Below, piece after piece: positions 1-7,336 of a stretch of 21,351 nt of DNA. Origin of the DNA: Methyloceanibacter sp. (GTDB taxonomy: Bacteria; Pseudomonadota; Alphaproteobacteria; Rhizobiales; Methyloligellaceae); contig JANWJA010000081.1 of the NCBI GenBank assembly GCA_025449615.1, positions 1-21,351 on the forward strand, written 5' to 3'. Position numbers and translations under genes: made by a program. The notes beneath the pieces were generated by a model that was given only the letters and a program-made list of their open reading frames with translations, did not search any database and had not been told where the DNA came from. Within the stretch, counting starts at the first letter, position 1; every line of letters starts with the position of its first letter.

Positions 1-2192
1 GTGCCGTCCCAATTCTCGGGAGGCGGATTGAGCCGGAAATATTCGATTCGTTCCGCGTAGAGCGCGTAGAGCCGGTCGAGGCCGTTCACATGCATGGCTT
101 CGCATTCGCGGACCAGAGTAGTGGCGCCGTCCCAATCTTTGGCCCGGTAGCGCCGCAGCAATTCGTTGTGATGCGTTGAGAGATCGATGAAGCCTTGCGA
201 CTGTTTCAGTGCGCTGTTGCCCAACAGCGCATAGATTCGGGTCGCTTCGGTCTTGCCCTTCATTTTGAGAAAGTCGAGCTCGAGGAAGGCGAAGTCGGGC
301 GCGCGCATCGTGGTGGTCTCGCCGACAATGGTGCCGACCTCGTAAGTCTTGGATTGACCCTCGATGCGCGAGGCGACGTTCACATTGTCGCCAATCACCG
401 AATAGTCGAAGCGGGTTTCGGTACCGAGATTGCCGACGCAACAGACGCCGGTATTGAGACCAATCCCCAGCTTCACCGGCTTGTACTCGCGGCCTTTGCT
501 TTCCGCTTCGTGGCGCCAACGCTCGTTGATTACGCGCATCTCGTCCATCATGCGCAGTGCCGCCTGGCAGGCATGGCTCGGATGGTCCTTGTCGTCGAGC
601 GGCGCGTTCCAGAACGCCATCACCGCATCGCCCATGAATTTGTCGATGGTGCCTTGCTCTTCGAGGATGATGTTGCTGAGCGGGGTGAACAGATTGTTCA
701 AGAAGCTGGTCAACTCCTCGGCATCGAGACCTTCCGAGATCGTGGTGAAGCCGCGTACGTCGCTGAACAGCAACGTCATGTCGCGGGTCTCGCCGCCGAG
801 TTTCAGCTTCGCCGGGTCAGCGGCGAGGCGCGCCACAAGGGCGGGCGCCATGTAATGCGAGAAAGCATGACGCACGCGGTTCCGCTCCCGCTCGGTGCGC
901 AAGAAGACAAAGAGCGTGCCGGCGAGATAAACGGCGGTGAGCGCGATCGCAGCGTAGACCGGATCGACCAGCCAGCCGAAAGACGAGAACGCGTACCAGG
1001 AGACGCCGAGCACGGCGGCGATGGCCGCGCCGCCAAGGATGGCGCTGCCAAGCGCACCGGCGCGATAGATCAGCACGGCGATGATGATGCCGAGAGCCAG
1101 AATGTAGATGAGCTCGGCAGGGGTGGCGAAATCGGGCCGCTGCAAATATCCGCCCTGCAAAACCTGCTCCATGGCTTGAGCGTGAAGCTCGACCCCCGGA
1201 ACGGAGGCTTCAAGCGGGGTGGCTCTCAAGTCAAGCAGGCCTGCGGCGCTGGTGCCGATGAGCAGAATGCGGCCCTCGATCTGGTCCTTGCCGATTTCGC
1301 CATTGAGGATCTTCCAGGCCGGCAGGAAGCGCGCGTCGGCGTGGTGGGTGAATCTGATCCACATCTGCCCGTTGGCTTCGGTCGGGACTTCGAAATCGCC
1401 GATCTTGATCTTGACAATGCCGGTCTTCTCGCCGAAGGCCTTCTCGCCGCTCGCACCCGACGATTTGACCAGATAGGTCGAGGCGCCTTGAGCCAGCCGC
1501 AGCATATCGGCGGCAAGCGAGGGATAGAGATTGTCGCCAACTCTCACGATCATCGGCATGCGGCGGATGATCTGGTCGTGCTCGGGCAGCCAGTTGAGCG
1601 AACCTCCGCCCGACGCCTTGTCTTGCAGTTCTTTGAGGCTCGCAGCCGCGCCGGGATAGCCTGGAGCAAAGAGGCGAGGGTCGTCGCCGCCAGTGGCAAA
1701 GCCTGCTTTGGTCTCGGGGATCGATGTGCCTTGGGGCGCAGCGATGAAACCGAGCACAACAGGTGCCTTGGCGATGGCCTCGGCCAAGACCGTGTCGTTC
1801 GAGGGGAGTTTCTCGATCTCGGACTTCAGTCCGGCGAGCTCCTCTGAGTTCGGCCAGAAGCGAAGCGCGTTCGCGGGCGACATCCGATCCGGCTCGGGGA
1901 ACACCATGTCGAAGCCGATCGAAGCGGCGCCGTTCTCGCTCAATTTCTGTACGAGCTCGGCAAGGACCGTGCGCGGCCAGGGCCATTGACCGATCCGCTT
2001 CAGTGATTCTTCGTCTATATCGACGATGCGCACCGGAAGATTGGGGTCGAATGTGCGCGGCTCGATCTGCTGATAGGTGTCGAAGACGAGCGAGCGAAGT
2101 CTGGCGACCGGGCTCGGGTCCCAAATACGGAGCGCCAGCGCACTAACGATGACCGTGCCTACGATCAAGGCGTAAAGGAAACGGGGACCCAT
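1..2192 (-). CDS. CHASE2-domain class III adenylate cyclase (3' end outside window)
   Basis: This membrane-bound cyclase should make cAMP from ATP in the cytoplasm in response to a periplasmic signal. I translated the minus strand from the ATG at 2192; the frame stays open to position 1, giving about 730 residues. An N-terminal membrane segment (about residues 5-22) is followed by a CHASE2 sensor region (about 25-350), then a hydrophobic block with about three membrane segments (359-431), and then the catalytic domain. Catalytic motifs seen are FSDVRGFT (metal-binding Asp478), KFMGDAVMAF (Lys518, metal-binding Asp522) and YSVIGDNVNVASRIE (Asn605 and Arg609, the transition-state pair). Ser598 sits at the adenine-recognition position where class IIIb enzymes usually have Thr; with Lys518 this favours ATP over GTP. 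A GGAGG lies about 17 nt before the ATG, which is far, so the start is not certain. The gene is divergent from the UDP-glucose dehydrogenase gene. The signal sensed is unknown. Confidence 0.93.
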   Translation of the reverse strand, partial: MGPRFLYALIVGTVIVSALALRIWDPSPVARLRSLVFDTYQQIEPRTFDPNLPVRIVDIDEESLKRIGQWPWPRTVLAELVQKLSENGAASIGFDMVFPEPDRMSPANALRFWPNSEELAGLKSEIEKLPSNDTVLAEAIAKAPVVLGFIAAPQGTSIPETKAGFATGGDDPRLFAPGYPGAAASLKELQDKASGGGSLNWLPEHDQIIRRMPMIVRVGDNLYPSLAADMLRLAQGASTYLVKSSGASGEKAFGEKTGIVKIKIGDFEVPTEANGQMWIRFTHHADARFLPAWKILNGEIGKDQIEGRILLIGTSAAGLLDLRATPLEASVPGVELHAQAMEQVLQGGYLQRPDFATPAELIYILALGIIIAVLIYRAGALGSAILGGAAIAAVLGVSWYAFSSFGWLVDPVYAAIALTAVYLAGTLFVFLRTERERNRVRHAFSHYMAPALVARLAADPAKLKLGGETRDMTLLFSDVRGFTTISEGLDAEELTSFLNNLFTPLSNIILEEQGTIDKFMGDAVMAFWNAPLDDKDHPSHACQAALRMMDEMRVINERWRHEAESKGREYKPVKLGIGLNTGVCCVGNLGTETRFDYSVIGDNVNVASRIEGQSKTYEVGTIVGETTTMRAPDFAFLELDFLKMKGKTEATRIYALLGNSALKQSQGFIDLSTHHNELLRRYRAKDWDGATTLVRECEAMHVNGLDRLYALYAERIEYFRLNPPPENWDG

Positions 2193-2389
2193 CCAGACTG
2201 CCCAATATGCCTCCCGAGGAACGCGCCGGAGCGGCGCGGGCCAGAGCCTAGTCGATGGCCCCGGCCCACTCCAGCGTCAACTTGCCGCCAATGGTGAATG
2301 GTGCCCCGGCGGCATTGAACCAATGGGCAGAATGGCCTAGGGAAACGGGCTGGGCTTAGGCTCAATCCTTCAATTCAGGGGTGCGTTTC

Positions 2390-3691
2390 GTGAACATCTG
2401 CATGATTGGCGCTGGCTATGTCGGCCTGGTTTCAGCCGCCTGTTTTTCTGAGTTCGGCTGGAAGGTTACTTGCATCGACAAGGACCCGGCCAAGATCGAC
2501 TTGCTCAACAAGGGGCACGTGCCGATTTACGAGCCGCGTCTGGACGAATTGCTGGAACGCAACTTGCGAATGGGGCGCATCAGCTTCTCCACCGATCTCG
2601 CTAAACCGGTGGCGGAGGCCGAGCTCGTGTTTCTCGCCGTCGGTACGCCGATGCGCCGCGGCGACGGTCACGCTGATCTGTCTTTCGTGTTCCAGGCGGT
2701 GGAAGACCTCGCGCCGCATCTCAAGGGCTTCACCGTCATCACCACGAAATCGACGGTGCCAGTCGGGACCAGCCGGGAGATCGAGAAGCGCTTGCGGGCG
2801 CTTCGCCCCGACGCCGAATTTGCGGTGTGCTCCAATCCCGAGTTCTTGCGGGAGGGCTCCGCGATCTACGATTTCACCCATCCTGACCGGGTGCTGGTCG
2901 GCTGCGACGACGACCGGGCGAGGGAGGTGATGGAGCGGCTCTATAAGCCGCTCGCGCTTCGCAACGCGCCGGTGCTGTTCGTGAGCCGGGAGTCGGCGGA
3001 ACTGGCAAAATATGCCGCGAACGCTTTTCTCGCGATGAAGATCAGCTTCATCAACGAGGTCGCCGATCTTTGCGAGGCGGTCGATGCCGATGTGCAGGAG
3101 GTGGCGACGGCAATCGGCGCCGACGGGCGCATCGGCAACAAGTTTCTGCATCCGGGTCCGGGCTATGGTGGATCGTGCTTTCCCAAGGACGTTGCGGCAC
3201 TGATCCGTATCGCGCGCGAGGCGCGTTCACCGTTGTCGCTGATCGAGCAAGTGCAGACAGTGAATTCAGAGCGGAAGATCGCCATGGCAAAGCGCATCGA
3301 GCACGCCGCGGGAGGATCGGTTGCGGGCAAGACTGTTGCCGTGCTCGGAATTGCCTTCAAGCCGGATACCGACGATATCCGTGAGGCGCCAAGCCTGATC
3401 GTCGTGCCCATGCTCCAGGAAAAGGGTGCGATGGTTCGCGGCTACGATCCGCATGCACGGGAGAATGCCGAGGCGCTGCTGCCTGGTGTGGTTTGGTGCG
3501 CAAGCGCTCTCGAGGCCGTTGAGCAGGCCGATGTCGTGGTGGTGCTGACCGAGTGGAACGAGTTCCGGGCGCTGAGCCTGGAGAGTTTGCGATCGCGCAT
3601 GCGCGGCGATGTCCTGGTCGATCTCCGCAATGTCTACGAACCTCAGCAGGCCAGCGCCGCTGGTTTTAGCTACGCTAGCATCGGCCGCTGA
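2390..3691 (+). CDS. ugd: UDP-glucose 6-dehydrogenase
   Basis: This cytoplasmic enzyme oxidises UDP-glucose twice with NAD+ to UDP-glucuronate, a precursor for acidic exopolysaccharide, capsule or modified lipid A. The protein (433 aa from this start) has the N-terminal Rossmann motif GAGYVG, the motif TKSTVPVGT, SNPEFLREGSA, and the catalytic cysteine in PGPGYGGSCFPKD (Cys263). The C-terminal UDP-binding domain includes GIAFKPDTDDIREAPS. The length is normal for the family. The GTG at 2390 is preferred to the in-frame GTG at 2381 because the AGGGG at 2376-2380 is 9 nt from the former but abuts the latter. No polysaccharide genes are adjacent, so the pathway it feeds here cannot be told. It converges on the caspase-like gene with only 4 bp between stop codons. 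Confidence 0.96.
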   Translation: MNICMIGAGYVGLVSAACFSEFGWKVTCIDKDPAKIDLLNKGHVPIYEPRLDELLERNLRMGRISFSTDLAKPVAEAELVFLAVGTPMRRGDGHADLSFVFQAVEDLAPHLKGFTVITTKSTVPVGTSREIEKRLRALRPDAEFAVCSNPEFLREGSAIYDFTHPDRVLVGCDDDRAREVMERLYKPLALRNAPVLFVSRESAELAKYAANAFLAMKISFINEVADLCEAVDADVQEVATAIGADGRIGNKFLHPGPGYGGSCFPKDVAALIRIAREARSPLSLIEQVQTVNSERKIAMAKRIEHAAGGSVAGKTVAVLGIAFKPDTDDIREAPSLIVVPMLQEKGAMVRGYDPHARENAEALLPGVVWCASALEAVEQADVVVVLTEWNEFRALSLESLRSRMRGDVLVDLRNVYEPQQASAAGFSYASIGR

Positions 3692-3695
3692 TTTC

Positions 3696-5336
3696 CTAGT
3701 GTTGACCTGGCCAGTTCGTTGAGGGAAAGGCGCGCTGCAGTTCCTGCTGCTCGTCGCCGGCGCTGCCATGATGCGAAGGCGGCGGTGAGGACGCGGATCT
3801 TTCCCGATGGGGAGGCCGCGAGGGACCCTTCGCCTTATATTTTGGCGTGGCTGCTTTCGGCGTGAAGTTCGCGACCGGGGGCTTCCCCTTGGGCACGCTC
3901 GCCCTGATCTCGCAATGCCCGCCTTTCCAATCCTTGAGCGCTGCGAGCGTCTCCGGCAACGGCTCATCAAGCGGAAGCTCAAGTTTGGCGAGATCGTTGA
4001 AGCGCTGCAGCGCGTCTTGGGGCTTGTCGCCCCAAGTCTTGGTGACAGGACCCTGATAACATTGAAGCTCGCTCAGCCTGGTGACGATATCGGTCGCGAG
4101 TTCGTCACGCGTGATGCCTTCGGGTAGGGTCGCGGCTTCAGACTTGGAAGGCTCCGGCGCGGCGCCCTTATCTTCTTCGGCGGTCGCGACTTTGGTTTCC
4201 TCAGACTTCTTATCGTCTGCTGACTTGTCGTCGGAGGCCTCGGCGTCTGCTGCTTTGTCTTCCACGACTTTGTCTTGCACAGGAGTCGCCGCGGCGGTTT
4301 CAGCAGGCTTATCTACCGGCTTGGCTGGTTCGACCTCGATAACGCGGCTCGTCGCGAGCTTTTGCTCTCCATTCGCCGGCTCTGATTTATCGGCGTCGGC
4401 CTTGTTGGTTTCGTTGGCAAGCTTTTCGCGCAACAGCTTCAACTGTTCCTGCTGAGACGCGAGCAACGCGCCTTGATCCGACTGGATGCGCCCGATTTCT
4501 TTGCGGAGCTCAGCAATCTCCGAATCTGCGCCAGTTGAGGCATCGGCGACCTTCGCTTCGGCCGGCTTGAAGAAGAATTGTCCGGTGAGAGAAGAGTTCT
4601 CCCAAGGGACCTGCTTCCCATCAGTCTCCTTCAACACATCGTTCCGCACCTCGATCATCATGTCGTTGATGCTGGCGCCTTCCGCATCAATGTGATGGAG
4701 GAGGGCGTTGGTGAAGGGGCTGTTGCGGCCCTCGCCGTCGAGCGCGACGTTACCGGGCTGGGTGGAGAAGGCGATCATCATGCCGACGGCCCGATCCACG
4801 CGCGCGAGACCGCGGCTCACTTGCAGCGAGCGGCTGGTTGCGGCGAGGTTGAGGGCAAGGGGGTTATCGCGGCACGCGTCGAGAAAGACGAGGGAGACGC
4901 GGGAATTGCGCTCCATCTGTTTCAGCACGAGGCTGAGGTCGACAGCCTCGAAATCGAGATCGGTTTCGCTTTGTAGCTTGGCATCGACGGGCGCGAGAAA
5001 GTTTCGCCCATCCGCGGCGAGTCCGTGGCCGGCGTAGAAGAACAGCCCGACGTCGGAGCCTTGGAGTTTGTCGGCGAAGGCGCGGATGCGACTCTCCATG
5101 TCCGCTTTGGACAGGTCGGTGCCGTCGATTACCTCAAAGCCGAGCGCCCGAAGCTTACCGGCGATATCGGTCGCGTCGTTGCTCGGGTTCTTCAGAGCTG
5201 CGGTGTGCTGATAGGCGGAGTTGCCGATGACGAGGGCAACGCGCTTCTCTGCCGCGGCAGGGCCCGAGATAGCGAGTAAAGCCATGACCCCACAGAGCAT
5301 CGCCGTGAGCCGTTTGAGTGCGCGCTGCGTAAGCAT
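3696..5336 (-). CDS. secreted caspase-like protein (peptidase C14 family) with coiled coil and C-terminal domain
   Basis: This is a probable exported cysteine peptidase of the metacaspase/caspase fold, 546 aa from the ATG at 5336, which has GGGAGG 8 nt upstream. The signal peptide ends near residue 29 (SGPAAA). The caspase domain covers about 30-260, with KRVALVIGNSAY at its start and the His-Cys dyad as His104 (FFYAGHGLA) and Cys155 (FLDACRDNP). A predicted coiled coil (about 275-320, EIAELRKEIGRIQ) is followed by an Ala/Glu/Lys/Asp-rich low-complexity linker. A C-terminal module (about 420-480) contains LSELQCYQGPVTKTWGDK and QRFNDLAKL, resembling the peptidoglycan-binding-like repeats often attached to such proteins in Rhizobiales. 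The tail is basic and rich in Pro and Ser. An in-frame extension upstream to 5555 lacks a ribosome site and would bury the signal peptide. The substrate is unknown; in bacteria these domains occur in signalling, death and defence settings, none of which is evident here. Confidence 0.9.
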   Translation of the reverse strand: MLTQRALKRLTAMLCGVMALLAISGPAAAEKRVALVIGNSAYQHTAALKNPSNDATDIAGKLRALGFEVIDGTDLSKADMESRIRAFADKLQGSDVGLFFYAGHGLAADGRNFLAPVDAKLQSETDLDFEAVDLSLVLKQMERNSRVSLVFLDACRDNPLALNLAATSRSLQVSRGLARVDRAVGMMIAFSTQPGNVALDGEGRNSPFTNALLHHIDAEGASINDMMIEVRNDVLKETDGKQVPWENSSLTGQFFFKPAEAKVADASTGADSEIAELRKEIGRIQSDQGALLASQQEQLKLLREKLANETNKADADKSEPANGEQKLATSRVIEVEPAKPVDKPAETAAATPVQDKVVEDKAADAEASDDKSADDKKSEETKVATAEEDKGAAPEPSKSEAATLPEGITRDELATDIVTRLSELQCYQGPVTKTWGDKPQDALQRFNDLAKLELPLDEPLPETLAALKDWKGGHCEIRASVPKGKPPVANFTPKAATPKYKAKGPSRPPHRERSASSPPPSHHGSAGDEQQELQRAFPSTNWPGQH

Positions 5337-5755
5337 GAAAGCCTCCCTTGGCCTAATGCGCCTTTGCCAGCCGGCAGTCTGGCTTAATCCCCGTTTAGGG
5401 GCTGCCGCCTGAACGGCAGCTGAATGGGATGGTCGGTTCTCCGGCTCGGCTTTTCGCTGAAATCGCCGCAATTCCGGAGCTATTTTTGGCCGCTTGCCAA
5501 GTCTAATCCCCCGCCATCGCAAGTCAATCGCAGGGTCTCCGGCGGCTTTTGCCATTTATCTGGGTTAAACCGAAAACTGTTTTCGCGCCAAAACCAGCCT
5601 ACGCAATGGGCATTTGCCCCCCCAGTAATCCCCGAGTTGAAACCTTGCGACATATAATGACGTTTCCGTGTGCGGCTTAGAAAAGGTTTTGTACCAACAC
5701 CTTCATGACGTTAGACTTTCAGTGTGAAACGACTCGACAGAACGGAGGGCTCGCC
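5337..5755. other. divergent intergenic region (419 bp)
   Basis: This is the shared upstream region of the caspase-like gene (minus) and the small metallopeptidase-like gene (plus). The part nearest the caspase start holds three short inverted repeats, listed separately. Near the plus-strand gene there is a TATAAT at 5653-5658, but no good -35 hexamer at the right distance, so I do not call it a promoter. Open frames here are short and lack ribosome sites. I see no RNA gene. Confidence 0.6.
5366..5420 (-). promoter_or_regulatory. cluster of three stem-loops in the 5' leader of the caspase-like gene
   Basis: Three inverted repeats are packed within 55 bp, starting 30 bp upstream of the ATG at 5336: GCCAG/CTGGC (5366-5370 with 5379-5383), CCCC/GGGG around GTTTA (5389-5392 with 5398-5401), and a perfect 7-bp GCTGCCG/CGGCAGC with a 6-nt loop (5401-5407 with 5414-5420). 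If transcribed, they would form a structured leader. A terminator for an unseen transcript is unlikely because there is no T-run. The regulatory role is inference. Confidence 0.4.
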
Positions 5756-6280
5756 ATGCGTCTTCCGGTAGTTTTGATAGTTGCTGTTGCTGTTGCTTGT
5801 GCATTAAGCGGCGATGTTTCGGCTCGCCCGATCTGGGCACCGACCATTGACAATCCTTATTGCGCCATCACCACCTATGTATTGCCTGATTTGACTGAAC
5901 AGGCCATGTCCACGACGGACGCGGATGATCATCCAGTGATCGTGATCAACGGTCTCACGGTGCGGCAGGAGCATGCTTACGCCGAGTTCCTTATGGCGCA
6001 TGAGTGTTGCCACCATACGCTCGGCCATGTCGCCGCCGTGCATCGCGTTCTGGGCCAGCTTGGGCCGCAGCCTTTCTTCTATATCGCTCCCCAGCTCAAG
6101 GGCATGGAGCTGGAGGCGGATTGCTGTGCGGTCAAGATGTTGAAGCAGACGGGCGACATCGATGCCATCGAGGCGGGCAGAGTCGCCATGTCTCAGTTCG
6201 GCAGCAGCCCCACGGGGGCGCATTATCCGACCGGCGACGAGCGGGCGGACAATATCGCGAACTGCGCTGCCAAGGATTAG
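5756..6280 (+). CDS. small secreted HExxH zinc-peptidase-like protein
   Basis: This 174-aa exported protein of unrecognised family begins at the ATG at 5756, with GGAGG at 5743-5747; the in-frame ATG at 5705 lacks a ribosome site and would bury the signal peptide. The signal peptide ends near residue 23 (DVSA). The sequence MAHECCHHTLGH contains HExxH (His82, Glu83, His86), the gluzincin zinc site. A second helix motif, ELEADCCA (118-124), could supply the third zinc ligand, as the ExxxD helix does in M48-type peptidases. It has six mature cysteines (36, 84, 85, 123, 124, 170); four are paired and lie in or next to the two zinc motifs, so disulphides may pin the active site. The role is unknown; protease activity is inferred from motifs only. 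It is divergent from the caspase-like gene. Confidence 0.82.
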   Translation: MRLPVVLIVAVAVACALSGDVSARPIWAPTIDNPYCAITTYVLPDLTEQAMSTTDADDHPVIVINGLTVRQEHAYAEFLMAHECCHHTLGHVAAVHRVLGQLGPQPFFYIAPQLKGMELEADCCAVKMLKQTGDIDAIEAGRVAMSQFGSSPTGAHYPTGDERADNIANCAAKD

Positions 6281-6406
6281 CGTCCCAAAGTTAAAGGCGT
6301 TGCCCGCAGGCCAAATCTCGGCCTGGCGGGAATGCACGCTCTTTTCAGGCTTCGCAGCCTATGCTCCGGAGCTGGCGCAGCTGTGTGACCACCGGCTTGT
6401 GCTAGA

Positions 6407-6421
6407 CTGACGATCGGTCAG
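6407..6421 (+). promoter_or_regulatory. operator-like inverted repeat upstream of the MoxJ-like gene
   Basis: CTGAC-GATCG-GTCAG is a perfect 5-bp inverted repeat around a 5-nt centre that itself overlaps CGATCG. It begins 31 bp before the GTG start at 6438. Its form resembles the GACCG/CGGTC palindromes bound by many TetR-family repressors, but no TetR gene is in the window. The role is inference from symmetry and position. Confidence 0.35.
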
Positions 6422-6437
6422 CACCGGAGCGGATGTC

Positions 6438-7322
6438 GTGAGTTTGCCAAGGCTATCGCCGCGTTGGAGGCGCGCCATTTGCGCGGCTGCGACGGCTTTG
6501 GCCATCGGCCTGATGTCCATTCTGATGTTCCAGACGGAGCGCGTGCGGGCGCAAGGTACCGGGCCTGGTGGAGGCTTGCTTCGCGTCTGCGCCGATCCCA
6601 ACAACATGCCGTTCTCGAACGACAAGGGACAAGGTTTCGAAAACAAGCTGGCCGAGCTGATCGCGAGCAGGCTTGACGCCAAGGTCTCTTATGTCTGGTT
6701 TCCGGAAGGAAGCGGGTTGGTTCCCAATACGATGGGAAATGAGAGTTGCGATATCGTCATGGGCTATGCGCAAGGCACCGGCCTGATCGAAGATACCAAT
6801 CCCTACTACTACACATCCTACGTGCTCGTGTTCCGCAAAGGGGATGCGAGCCTTGCCGGTGTGAACGATCTCTCAGACAAGCGTTTGCTCGACAAGAAGA
6901 TCGGGATCGTGGCCGGCACCCCGCCGGTGAGCATCATGGCAATCAACGGTCTTGCCGCGAATGCCAAGCCATTTGGTGCGGGCGCTGTCCCCGGCGCCAC
7001 CGATCCTGTCGCCGAGATCATCGCAAAGATCGCGTCCGGCGAACTCGATGCTGGAATCTTGTGGGGACCGCTTGCCGGCTATTTTGCGCAACGCTCCAAG
7101 GTGCCGCTTGAAGCCGAGCCGTTGGCGAAGGAGAAGCTCGGGCCCCGCATGCTCTACGGCATTACACTCGGCATTCGTCCCAATGCGCCGGAATGGAAGC
7201 ATACGATCAACAAGCTGATCGCGGAGAACCAGCCCGCGATCAACGACATCTTGCTGGATTACGGCATGCCGCTGCTCGATGCCGAGGGTCATCCGGTGAA
7301 GCCCACCACGGCTGAACGTTAG
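6438..7322 (+). CDS. quinoprotein dehydrogenase-associated periplasmic binding protein (MoxJ/XoxJ-like)
   Basis: This 294-aa exported protein belongs to the solute-binding-like family linked to PQQ methanol/alcohol dehydrogenases (MoxJ/XoxJ type). In that family it is thought to help dehydrogenase assembly or activation rather than solute import. A signal anchor (about residues 10-38, ending near ERVRAQ) precedes the typical start LRVCADPNNMPFSN, then GQGFENKLAELIASRL, SCDIVMGYAQGT and NPYYYTSYVLVFRKGD. These match the family closely. The start is GTG at 6438, with GGAG about 9 nt upstream. No dehydrogenase or cytochrome c partner lies beside it. It converges with the PQQ-associated ABC-binding protein, with 14 bp between stops. 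Confidence 0.88.
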   Translation: MSLPRLSPRWRRAICAAATALAIGLMSILMFQTERVRAQGTGPGGGLLRVCADPNNMPFSNDKGQGFENKLAELIASRLDAKVSYVWFPEGSGLVPNTMGNESCDIVMGYAQGTGLIEDTNPYYYTSYVLVFRKGDASLAGVNDLSDKRLLDKKIGIVAGTPPVSIMAINGLAANAKPFGAGAVPGATDPVAEIIAKIASGELDAGILWGPLAGYFAQRSKVPLEAEPLAKEKLGPRMLYGITLGIRPNAPEWKHTINKLIAENQPAINDILLDYGMPLLDAEGHPVKPTTAER

Positions 7323-7336
7323 GCAGGATCAGACTC

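Noticed and set aside
195..1847. 550-codon open frame on the plus strand
   Set aside because: It lies antisense to the adenylate cyclase, whose catalytic motifs and membrane segments are clear on the minus strand. The frame is a by-product of high-GC codon bias.
5637..5658. TTGAAA and TATAAT upstream of the zinc-peptidase-like gene
   Set aside because: The hexamers are only 10 bp apart, too close for a sigma-70 promoter; the TATAAT alone is not enough.
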